From assembly GCF_039537665.1 (NCBI RefSeq), contig NZ_BAABAY010000007.1:252619-316618 (forward strand): DNA of 64,000 nucleotides, written 5' to 3'. Below are positions 45,843 through 52,622 of the stretch, in pieces. Under the pieces are notes generated by a model, which saw only the letters and a program-made list of their open reading frames with translations, made no database searches and was not told where the DNA came from. The DNA comes from Gaetbulibacter_A aestuarii (GTDB taxonomy: Bacteria > Bacteroidota > Bacteroidia > Flavobacteriales > Flavobacteriaceae). Position 1 is the stretch's first letter; each line of letters begins with the position of its first letter. A program made the translations under genes and the position numbers.

Positions 45843-46615
45843 ATCATACCTTTATATACAAATGTTGCCGGACCTATAAGCCACACATTTGAATACTTGC
45901 CATCGTTATAATCAAAGGTAACCGTTAATTTACCGCCCTCTACCTGCAAAGCTACACTGGTTTCCGTGGCTTCCTTTAAAAAGTGCATGGCGATGGCTAC
46001 AGCCGTAACACCAGTGCCGCAAGATAAGGTTTCACCTTCTACGCCACGTTCGTAGGTGCGTACCCGGAATTCCTGATCATTTAATTTTTTCACGAAATTT
46101 ACATTACAGCCCTCGGCGTTGTATGGTTCGCCATAGCGGATGGTAGCGCCTTTCGTTTGAATATCGAAATCGTCTAAATTAGATTCAAATTGCACATGGT
46201 GAGGCGATCCTGTATTAAGAAATACGTGATCTTCGAAATCCTTAACATGATTCACATCCTGCATTTGCAATCGGATCACATTTCCGGCTACCTTAGCGCG
46301 ATGAACACCATCAATAGCTTCAAAAACAGCATGATCGTTAATGGCTCCTATCTTTTTAGCAAAGGCCACAATACATCGCCCGCCATTACCACACATCGAA
46401 CTTTCATTGCCATCGGAATTATAATAAACCATTTTAAAGTCAAGATCCGTATGATTTTCGAGTAGAATCAATCCATCGGCACCAATACCAAATCGGCGAT
46501 CGCATAATTCTTTGACATAAGCTGTATTGGCTTTATCAAATTTTAAATCACGATTATCGATTAGAATAAAATCGTTTCCTGTGCCCTGGTATTTATAAAA
46601 TTCTTGCGCTTTCAC
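45839..46615 (-). CDS. dapF: Diaminopimelate epimerase
   Basis: The 258-residue enzyme interconverts LL- and meso-diaminopimelate, needed for lysine and peptidoglycan. The two catalytic cysteines are Cys75 in SSMCGNGGRC and Cys199 in LSCGTGVTA. The start is GTG at 46615, since no ATG lies in the needed position and MKAQEFYKYQGTGNDF is the family's N-terminus. The -7 element TATCTTTG ends 5 nt upstream. It leads an operon with a GNAT enzyme and mltG. Confidence 0.94.
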   Translation of the reverse strand: MKAQEFYKYQGTGNDFILIDNRDLKFDKANTAYVKELCDRRFGIGADGLILLENHTDLDFKMVYYNSDGNESSMCGNGGRCIVAFAKKIGAINDHAVFEAIDGVHRAKVAGNVIRLQMQDVNHVKDFEDHVFLNTGSPHHVQFESNLDDFDIQTKGATIRYGEPYNAEGCNVNFVKKLNDQEFRVRTYERGVEGETLSCGTGVTAVAIAMHFLKEATETSVALQVEGGKLTVTFDYNDGKYSNVWLIGPATFVYKGMI

Positions 46616-46620
46616 AGGGG

Positions 46621-46628
46621 CAAAGATA
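46621..46628 (-). promoter_or_regulatory. -7 element TATCTTTG of dapF
   Basis: On the minus strand, TATCTTTG matches TAnnTTTG exactly. Five bases separate it from the GTG start, so the dapF operon message would be nearly leaderless. Confidence 0.65.
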
Positions 46629-46836
46629 TGAATAGTACTTAAATAATGACAGCTAAATCTAAATTCTAAAAGAATATCTTAATTTATTTTTGACCCTTTT
46701 TATTTTTTTAGGATTTCTTTGGGAGATACTGTTAAACCTGTGTTTACGCTTTGTTAAATAGGCGTTAAAGTTAAAATTCAAATTCAATAAATAATTAATT
46801 TTAATCGTTAGAAGATTAAACTTAAACTGAAAGATT

Positions 46837-48240
46837 ATGAAGAAAATTTTCACCCTGGTATTAGTTTCGGCTTTAGGTGGTATTTTAACCTTAGGAGCCT
46901 ACAAATTATTTATGGAAAACAACCAAATGGTTGTAACTAACACGAATACCCCAAATTTCCTACCCACGAGTAACACAAGTGCTATTTTTAAAACTGCTGA
47001 AAATCCCGATTTTACAACGGCAGCTGAAAACACAGTGAATGCTGTTGTACATGTGAAGAACCTCGCTATTAGTGAAGGACAAATGACTTTTGAAGACTTC
47101 TTTTTAGGCCGTTCTCCAAAACGGGCCATGTTGGGTACCGGTTCCGGTGTTATTATCAATAAAGACGGATATATCATTACAAACAATCATGTGATTGAAA
47201 ATGCTTCAGAGCTCTCTGTAACACTTAATGATAACGAAACCTATAAAGCTGAAGTTGTTGGATCTGATCCAAAAACTGATATTGCATTACTTAAAATAGA
47301 TTCAGATAAGGATCTTCCCTTTGTAACCTTCGGCGATTCTGATGCTGCGAAGGTTGGCGAATGGGTATTAGCTGTTGGTAATCCTTTTAATTTAACCTCA
47401 ACAGTCACTGCAGGTATCATCAGTGCGAAATCACGAAATATCGATCCTTCCGGCCAGCACTCATTTATTCAAACCGATGCTGCCGTAAATCCAGGAAACT
47501 CCGGTGGTGCTTTGGTAAACACGAACGGAGAACTCATTGGTATCAATACAGCTATTACTTCACAGACGGGTTCTTATATTGGATATTCATTTGCTGTGCC
47601 AAGTAATATTGCTCGAAAAGTAGTTGAAGATATTATGGAGTATGGTAATGTGCAAAGCGGTGTTCTGGGTATAAAAGGCGGTACGTTCAATAGTGAATCT
47701 GCCAAAGAATTGGGTGTAGACTTTAGTGAAGGGGTTTATGTTGGCGAAGTAGTTAAAAATTCAGGAGCGGAAAAAGCCGGTATCTTACCGGGCGACATCA
47801 TCAAACGTTTGGATAATTTGGATATCAGTAAGTTTGAAGATCTCAGCGGTTACATCAGAACGAAACGCCCTGAAGATGTTGTAACGGTTGAACTTTTAAG
47901 AGATAATGAACCTAAAACCATCAAAGTTAAACTTACGAAACCGGATGTGTTCTCAGTATACTTCATGAAAATGGAACTTCAGGATCTGTCGGATCAATTC
48001 AAAAAAGAAAATAGTATCGACCACGGTGTTTTGGTAAAAGATACTCAAAACAAGTGGTTATATTCTAATTTAGGGATTCAACCGGGTTATATTATTACAG
48101 GCATAAATGATACTGAAATCAATAGTATTGAAGATATTTCTAAGTTGAAAGCAAAATACGGTGATGATATTACAGATAACATCAAACGTTTAGCTTACAT
48201 CAATAAATATAAACAACAGAAAGAGGTTATTTTTAGATAA
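46837..48240 (+). CDS. DegP/HtrA-type periplasmic serine protease
   Basis: The 467-residue protein has an N-terminal membrane-spanning signal (residues 4-22), a trypsin-like domain with the triad His118 (ITNNHVIEN), Asp148 (PKTDIALL) and Ser222 (GNSGGALV), and two C-terminal PDZ domains (about 270-360 and 375-465). It degrades or refolds damaged envelope proteins. It is a single-gene unit with its own terminator and diverges from dapF over 221 nt. No clear sigma-E-type element is visible. Confidence 0.93.
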   Translation: MKKIFTLVLVSALGGILTLGAYKLFMENNQMVVTNTNTPNFLPTSNTSAIFKTAENPDFTTAAENTVNAVVHVKNLAISEGQMTFEDFFLGRSPKRAMLGTGSGVIINKDGYIITNNHVIENASELSVTLNDNETYKAEVVGSDPKTDIALLKIDSDKDLPFVTFGDSDAAKVGEWVLAVGNPFNLTSTVTAGIISAKSRNIDPSGQHSFIQTDAAVNPGNSGGALVNTNGELIGINTAITSQTGSYIGYSFAVPSNIARKVVEDIMEYGNVQSGVLGIKGGTFNSESAKELGVDFSEGVYVGEVVKNSGAEKAGILPGDIIKRLDNLDISKFEDLSGYIRTKRPEDVVTVELLRDNEPKTIKVKLTKPDVFSVYFMKMELQDLSDQFKKENSIDHGVLVKDTQNKWLYSNLGIQPGYIITGINDTEINSIEDISKLKAKYGDDITDNIKRLAYINKYKQQKEVIFR

Positions 48241-48267
48241 ATTTTATAAACACAGTTCTCTTAAATG

Positions 48268-48305
48268 AGTCCGTTGCAATTTATTTGTAACGGACTTTTT
48301 TTTTC
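48268..48305 (+). terminator. Terminator after the HtrA-type protease gene
   Basis: AGTCCGTTGCAA and TTGTAACGGACT form a 12-bp stem with one G-T pair and a short loop, followed by nine T. It lies 28 nt after the stop codon. Confidence 0.88.
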
Positions 48306-48374
48306 AAAAAATCAGGCTGTCATTAGGCTCAAAATAATGGGTGATTTGACATTTAAAAAATACTTCAAAACATA

Positions 48375-48405
48375 TTACGAAAACGTTTGAAATATGATAC
48401 TTTTG
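48375..48405 (+). promoter_or_regulatory. Promoter and possible LacI-type operator of the GAPDH gene
   Basis: TACTTTTG at 48398-48405 is an exact -7 element. Directly upstream, TTACGAAAACGTTTGAAA (48375-48392) contains the palindrome AAACGTTT with a central CG, the core seen in LacI-family operators, placed where a repressor would block the promoter. The leader to the ATG at 48436 would be about 25 nt. The operator is an inference. Confidence 0.5.
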
Positions 48406-48435
48406 CAGAAAATTTATACAACTAAACTCAAAAAA

Positions 48436-49884
48436 ATGTCATTAAATCAAACCTACGAAAAGGAGTTAGCTTTCCAGGCGGATCGCAGACGTGCTACTGT
48501 AGAATTCATTAACATTATCAGTGATCTTTGGTATGATAAAGCAGTTGAATTGGTACTGTTTAGAAACCAATTGATCGATCGTAATGTGAGTCAGATCTTA
48601 AATTTACATGAATACGCGGGTAAATTTGTTCAAAAGCCTATTTCAATCTTTGATTCTGTTGAAATCGCTCAAGCGATCAAAACCCTGAATATTCCTCCTG
48701 CGAAACTTGATATTGGTAAACTTACCTATGAATTTCATTCAGAAGACAATAAATATAGTAACGCTACCTCCTTCGTAGCGAAAAAACTTAAAGACATTTC
48801 TAAAACAGGTAACATCGAACCCAAAAATGTAGTGCTCTACGGATTTGGTCGCATTGGTCGTTTAGTGGCCAGAGAGCTCATGGCAAAAACCGGTAAGGGA
48901 AGTCAGTTGCGTTTACGTGCCATCGTAACGCGGGGAGCCATTGACGCCCAAATTCTGGAAAAACGTGCTGCTTTATTACGCAACGACTCCGTGCATGGCG
49001 ATTTTTCAGGGACGGTTGATACCGATATTGAAAATAAAGCTTTGATAATTAACGGAACAACCGTTAAGTTGATTTCTGCAAATGCTCCCGAAGACATTGA
49101 TTATACCTCATATGACATCAATAATGCTTTAGTGATCGACAACACCGGCGCCTTCAGAGACAAAGAAGCGTTGAGCAGACATTTAAAGGCCAAAGGTGTA
49201 GACAAAGTCCTTTTAACTGCCCCCGGAAAAGAAATTCCAAATGTGGTTTTTGGTGTAAATCACCTCGAAAATGATCCTGATAAGGAAAAAATTATTTCTG
49301 CGGCTTCTTGCACAACCAATGCCATTACACCTGTTTTAAAGGCGATCGAAGATTCATTTGGAGTAAAAAGCGGACATTTAGAAACGATCCACGCTTATAC
49401 AAACGATCAAAACCTGGTAGATAACTATCATAAAAAATATCGTAGAGGTCGTGCTGCTGGACTCAATATGGTAATTACTGAAACCGGTGCAGGACAAGCT
49501 GTAGCCAAGGCTTTACCGAGTTTGGATGGCAAATTGACATCGAATGCTATTCGTGTTCCTGTGCCCAATGGATCGCTTGCCATTCTGAATCTGGAATTAA
49601 AACGTAAAGCTACCGTAAGCAGCATAAATACGATCTTAAAAAAATATGCTTTAGAAGGTGATCTGGTAGAACAGATAAAATACGAAATGAGTGACGAACT
49701 GGTATCATCGGATATTGTTGGAAGTTCAGCACCTGCTATTTTTGATAGTAAGGCAACAATTATTAGAAAGGATGGCAAAAATGCAGTGCTTTACATTTGG
49801 TACGATAATGAATACGGTTATAGTCATCAGGTTATTAGATTAGCCAAATACATGGCCAAGGTTCGCCGATTTACGTATTATTAA
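48436..49884 (+). CDS. Glyceraldehyde-3-phosphate dehydrogenase, long Bacteroidota form
   Basis: The 482-residue enzyme oxidises glyceraldehyde 3-phosphate in glycolysis. The NAD motif GFGRIGR is at residues 136-142, the catalytic Cys292 is in SAASCTTNAI, and the last block WYDNEYGYSHQ is present. The first 130 residues are a helical extension absent from the usual 335-residue enzyme but known in long homologues. I chose the ATG at 48436 because the longer frame, from 48394, would include the -7 promoter element TACTTTTG. The coenzyme preference and reaction direction cannot be read. Confidence 0.92.
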   Translation: MSLNQTYEKELAFQADRRRATVEFINIISDLWYDKAVELVLFRNQLIDRNVSQILNLHEYAGKFVQKPISIFDSVEIAQAIKTLNIPPAKLDIGKLTYEFHSEDNKYSNATSFVAKKLKDISKTGNIEPKNVVLYGFGRIGRLVARELMAKTGKGSQLRLRAIVTRGAIDAQILEKRAALLRNDSVHGDFSGTVDTDIENKALIINGTTVKLISANAPEDIDYTSYDINNALVIDNTGAFRDKEALSRHLKAKGVDKVLLTAPGKEIPNVVFGVNHLENDPDKEKIISAASCTTNAITPVLKAIEDSFGVKSGHLETIHAYTNDQNLVDNYHKKYRRGRAAGLNMVITETGAGQAVAKALPSLDGKLTSNAIRVPVPNGSLAILNLELKRKATVSSINTILKKYALEGDLVEQIKYEMSDELVSSDIVGSSAPAIFDSKATIIRKDGKNAVLYIWYDNEYGYSHQVIRLAKYMAKVRRFTYY

Positions 49885-49922
49885 TGATCTAAATAATCTA
49901 TTTTCAAATTACACACGTATAT

Positions 49923-49948
49923 AAGCCTCGAAGAGAGGCTTTTTTTAT
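49923..49948 (+). terminator. Terminator after the GAPDH gene
   Basis: AAGCCTC-GAAGA-GAGGCTT forms a short GC-rich stem followed by seven T. It lies 38 nt after the stop. Confidence 0.85.
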
Positions 49949-50022
49949 TAAAAGCGTGAATTACTGAATAGAATTTTTTAATTTCGTAAAATCCTAAAGT
50001 TAACCTATTTAAAACACACTCG

Positions 50023-50637
50023 ATGAAATTTTTAAAACCCTCAATCTTATTATTACTTCTAATAGCTACTTCGGTTAATGCTCAAACGAACGAAGATGAA
50101 GCCCCTATGCAGAATGGCACCATTGATCAGCAATTTGAATATGTACTTGAAAAATCAGGGAATTTCAGAGGAACCAATGGTATGATGTACGAAGCCGTAA
50201 ACCGAAGCATGTTTCTAACCCTTCAGGCTCATACCATTGATTCATTAAGCACTTTACAAAAAAATCTTGAAGCCGCGAATAAACTTGGCATCGATCAAAA
50301 AAGTCAGATCGAAGACCTTCAAAGTAAATTGGCTAATACGCAAACCGAACTGGACGAAACTAATGCAGAAAAGAATAGCATGTCCCTTTTTGGCATTCAA
50401 ATGAGCAAAGGCGGATACAATGGTTTAATGTGGACGATCATTGGAGGTCTGCTCATTTTACTAGGCTTCTTCATCATGAAATTTAAAAATAGTAATTCTA
50501 TAACATTGCAGGCGAGACAATCGCTGGCCGAGGTTGAAGAAGAATTTGAAGAGCACCGCAAACGAGCATTGGAACGCGAGCAGAAAGTGCGTCGTCAACT
50601 ACAAGATGAGATCAACAAGCAGAAAAAAGCGAAATAA
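50023..50637 (+). CDS. Exported coiled-coil membrane protein beside trmD
   Basis: The 204-residue protein has a signal peptide (cleavage near VNAQT), a soluble region ending in a coiled coil (about residues 75-120, TLQKNLEAANKL and LQSKLANTQTELDETN), one membrane helix (about 135-152) and a highly charged second coiled coil (about 160-204). Flavobacterial homologues are sometimes mislabelled 'tRNA (guanine-N1)-methyltransferase' because they sit near trmD, but nothing in the sequence is a methyltransferase. The topology puts the first coil in the periplasm and the basic tail in the cytoplasm. The function is unknown. Confidence 0.8.
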   Translation: MKFLKPSILLLLLIATSVNAQTNEDEAPMQNGTIDQQFEYVLEKSGNFRGTNGMMYEAVNRSMFLTLQAHTIDSLSTLQKNLEAANKLGIDQKSQIEDLQSKLANTQTELDETNAEKNSMSLFGIQMSKGGYNGLMWTIIGGLLILLGFFIMKFKNSNSITLQARQSLAEVEEEFEEHRKRALEREQKVRRQLQDEINKQKKAK

Positions 50638-50658
50638 ACATAATACCCATTTAAACTT

Positions 50659-50692
50659 AAAGCCCTCACTTTTTGAGGGCTTTATTTTTTTT
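50659..50692 (+). terminator. Terminator after the coiled-coil gene
   Basis: AAAGCCCTCA-CTTTT-TGAGGGCTTT is a 10-bp stem followed by a T-rich tract. It lies 22 nt after the stop. Confidence 0.88.
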
Positions 50693-50827
50693 ATAACCTT
50701 CTAATTTTAAGATTTTTAAGTTTGAAAACTGACAAAAATTCATTATACTTAAATAATCGAATTTGGAATAAATTTTGCTCTGTAATTTGATGTTTAGAGT
50801 TGGTTTAATTTTAAAACTGTTTTTATT

Positions 50828-51010
50828 ATGGAAAACACACCGGTAAATGTTCAATTAGTTGGAAAAGAAAATGGCGACTACCTTATTTTGTTTCCAGATT
50901 TGGATATTCCAGTTAAGGTTAACCAAAACTTATACTTAAAAATGAAACAAAGTCACGATTATCGATTTATTAATTTTCTACAACAAGATTCGAAAACGAT
51001 GACTGCATGA
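50828..51010 (+). CDS. Small protein of unknown function (60 residues)
   Basis: The frame encodes 60 residues with alternating hydrophobic strands (VNVQLVGKENGDYLILFP, then DIPVKVNQNLYLKMK) that could form a small beta fold followed by a helix. It has no membrane segment or signal peptide. The gene sits between two terminators, about 125 nt before trmD, so it is a separate unit. I know no family. The clean flanking signals and balanced composition favour a real gene over chance. Confidence 0.6.
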   Translation: MENTPVNVQLVGKENGDYLILFPDLDIPVKVNQNLYLKMKQSHDYRFINFLQQDSKTMTA

Positions 51011-51030
51011 TCTATCGTATTAAATGCAAT

Positions 51031-51066
51031 AAAAGCTAAATTCTTAACTAGAGAGTTTAGCTTTTT
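51031..51066 (+). terminator. Terminator after the 60-residue gene
   Basis: AAAAGCTAAA and TTTAGCTTTT form a 10-bp stem with a 15-nt loop, followed by further T. It lies 21 nt after the stop of the small gene and supports that gene being transcribed. Confidence 0.75.
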
Positions 51067-51107
51067 TGTTTTAGGACCGATCACAAAAAAAACAAAAACA
51101 TTTAAAG

Positions 51108-51115
51108 TATCTTTG
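51108..51115 (+). promoter_or_regulatory. -7 element TATCTTTG of trmD
   Basis: TATCTTTG is an exact TAnnTTTG match, 20 nt before the trmD start codon. No -33 TTTG at standard spacing is evident. Confidence 0.6.
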
Positions 51116-51135
51116 TTCCCACATTTTTTTGAACT

Positions 51136-51813
51136 ATGAGAATTGATATTATAACCGTTTTACCGGAACTACTTAAAAGTCCGTTTGAGGCTTCAATACT
51201 TAAACGTGCCATTGCAGCAAATTTGGTTGATGTGCATTTTCATAATTTAAGAGATTATACAACAGATAATTATAAATCGGTAGACGATACACAGTACGGT
51301 GGTGGTGCCGGCATGGTGATGATGGTAGAACCTATTGATAAATGCATTAGTAAACTGAAATCGGAGCGGGATTATGATGAAGTGATTTATATGACACCGG
51401 ATGGAGAAACTTTGAATCAGAAAATTGCTAACCAGATCTCGTTGAAGGAAAACGTTATTATTTTATGTGGTCATTATAAAGGAGTAGACCAGCGGGTGCG
51501 CGATCATTTGATCACGCGAGAAATTTCGATTGGTGATTATGTATTGTCCGGTGGTGAACTGGGTGCTGCAGTATTATGTGACGCGGTAATCAGATTAATA
51601 CCGGGCGTTTTGGGCAATGAAACTTCTGCCCTAACCGATTCGTTCCAGGATAATTTATTGGCGCCTCCTATTTACACGAAACCCAGAGAATATAAAGGTT
51701 GGAAAGTACCCGAATTATTGTTTAGCGGAAATTTTCCTGAGATCGAAAAGTGGCGCGAAGCTGAGGCTTACAAGCGCACCAAAACTCGCAGACCGGATTT
51801 ACTGGATGAGTAA
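51136..51813 (+). CDS. trmD: tRNA (guanosine-37-N1)-methyltransferase
   Basis: The 225-residue SPOUT-class methyltransferase modifies G37 next to the anticodon and prevents frameshifting. DTQYGGGAGMVMM, the trefoil-knot SAM site CGHYKGVDQRV, and IGDYVLSGGELGA with the catalytic Asp in NETSALTDSF are all typical. rplS follows after a 310-nt gap that holds repeats and a separate promoter, so the usual rpsP-rimM-trmD-rplS operon is broken up here. Confidence 0.95.
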   Translation: MRIDIITVLPELLKSPFEASILKRAIAANLVDVHFHNLRDYTTDNYKSVDDTQYGGGAGMVMMVEPIDKCISKLKSERDYDEVIYMTPDGETLNQKIANQISLKENVIILCGHYKGVDQRVRDHLITREISIGDYVLSGGELGAAVLCDAVIRLIPGVLGNETSALTDSFQDNLLAPPIYTKPREYKGWKVPELLFSGNFPEIEKWREAEAYKRTKTRRPDLLDE

Positions 51814-51820
51814 TCTATTT

Positions 51821-51869
51821 CGTCATTACGAGGAGCGTAGCGACGCGGTAATCTCATAAAAAAGATTGC
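51821..51869. repeat. Degenerate palindromic intergenic repeat
   Basis: The 35 bases from 51821 begin CGTCATTACGAGGAGCG and end CGCGGTAATCTC. This is a known style of dispersed bacterial palindromic repeat with the core CATTGCGAGGAGCG...GCAATCTC. AATCT and AGATT (51850-51867) form the tip of its stem. The right half is eroded, as the expected second CATTACGA arm is missing. It starts 8 nt after the trmD stop. Confidence 0.6.
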
Positions 51870-51903
51870 TTAGGTTCACTCGGACCAAGTAAACCGTGTT
51901 AAC

Positions 51904-51923
51904 CCTGCCTTCCGGCAAGCAGG
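51904..51923. repeat. Imperfect 20-nt palindrome
   Basis: The 20 bases from 51904 begin CCTGCC and end GCAGG around a central CCGG. They form a near-perfect palindrome of the REP style common between flavobacterial genes. It lies between the other two repeat elements of this gap. Confidence 0.5.
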
Positions 51924-51974
51924 TATTGAGGCTTTGTTGGAACTTTTCGCAGAGAGGAACTGCCAAAAGCCCGA

Positions 51975-51993
51975 CTTTTTGTCAAGCAAAAAG
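51975..51993. repeat. Hairpin-forming repeat remnant
   Basis: CTTTTTG-TCAAG-CAAAAAG is a 7-bp inverted repeat. I recognise the surrounding motif (CTTTTTGTCAAGCAAAAAG) as a recurrent intergenic element in flavobacteria. Together with the two elements before it, it fills the trmD-rplS gap, and nothing in the gap reads as protein. Confidence 0.45.
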
Positions 51994-52042
51994 AAACATC
52001 ATAAAAAAATAAATTATTAATTGTAGATTATTATTTATTAAT

Positions 52043-52050
52043 TATCTTTG
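52043..52050 (+). promoter_or_regulatory. -7 element TATCTTTG of rplS
   Basis: TATCTTTG matches TAnnTTTG exactly. An ATTG at 52020-52023, with a 19-nt spacer, is a fair -33 element. Transcription would start near 52056. Confidence 0.68.
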
Positions 52051-52123
52051 CAGCCAATTTCGGGTTAACCTCTGGCGAGAATCGTGAATGTTGTTTCGAA
52101 TTAATCCAATTTAAAATATAACT
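52051..52123 (+). promoter_or_regulatory. Candidate rplS leader with small hairpins
   Basis: The leader between the promoter and the rplS ATG can fold as GCCA...TGGC (52053-52076) enclosing GG-TTAA-CC, followed by CGA-GAA-TCG. Autoregulatory leaders for L19 have been described in flavobacteria, so this may be one. I cannot test it against a covariance model. Confidence 0.4.
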
Positions 52124-52477
52124 ATGGACTCTTTAGTAAAATATGTTCAAGACGAGTTTGTAACAAAAAAAGAATTACCAGAATTTAGTGCCGGTGATAC
52201 CATCACTGTTTATTACGAAATTAAGGAAGGTACTAAAACACGTACGCAGTTCTTTAGAGGAACTGTAATACAACGTAGAGGTAGCGGTGCAACTGAAACC
52301 TTTACTATTAGAAAAATGTCCGGTTCTGTTGGAGTAGAGCGTATCTTCCCATTGAATTTACCGGCTTTACAAAAAATTGAAGTAAACAAACGCGGTAAAG
52401 TACGAAGAGCTAGAATCTTCTACTTTAGAGGTTTAACTGGTAAAAAAGCCAGAATTAAAGAACAATTACGTTCGTAA
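52124..52477 (+). CDS. rplS: Ribosomal protein L19
   Basis: The 117-residue protein has the L19 core: FSAGDTITVYYEIKEGTKTR, FFRGTVIQRRGSG, SGSVGVERIFPLN and KVRRARIFYFRGLTGKKARI. It sits at the 30S-50S interface of the ribosome. It has its own promoter, leader and terminator. trmD is upstream, the usual neighbour, but is separated by repeats. Confidence 0.97.
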   Translation: MDSLVKYVQDEFVTKKELPEFSAGDTITVYYEIKEGTKTRTQFFRGTVIQRRGSGATETFTIRKMSGSVGVERIFPLNLPALQKIEVNKRGKVRRARIFYFRGLTGKKARIKEQLRS

Positions 52478-52492
52478 CACGCGCAAAACGAT

Positions 52493-52528
52493 AGAAAAAA
52501 AAGGCTCTGAGAAATCAGGGCCTTTTTT
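52493..52528 (+). terminator. Terminator after rplS
   Basis: AAGGCTCTGA-GAAA-TCAGGGCCTT is a stem with a GAAA loop, followed by a T run. It separates rplS from the region that follows. Confidence 0.85.
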
Positions 52529-52586
52529 ATTAACTTTTGTTAATAACTTTGGTTTATAAATAGTTGATATCTAATTCGTTAAAAAA

Positions 52587-52617
52587 TTTGTTTTTTTAAA
52601 CTCTTGTTCTACTTTAG
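52587..52617 (+). promoter_or_regulatory. Promoter of the candidate non-coding RNA
   Basis: TTTG at 52587-52590, a 19-nt spacer and TACTTTAG at 52610-52617 match the flavobacterial -33/-7 pattern at the same spacing as the promoter of the lysozyme-like gene. Transcription would start near 52623, on the plus strand, where no sizeable open frame begins. Confidence 0.6.
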
Positions 52618-52622
52618 TAAAA

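Noticed and set aside
48394..48435. An upstream ATG start for the GAPDH gene
   Set aside because: The extra 14 codons contain the -7 element TACTTTTG, so they would lie at or before the transcript start.
50666..50854. A 62-residue minus-strand frame
   Set aside because: It overlaps a terminator, is very Lys/Asn/Phe-rich as expected from A/T-rich non-coding DNA, and covers the start of the small plus-strand gene.
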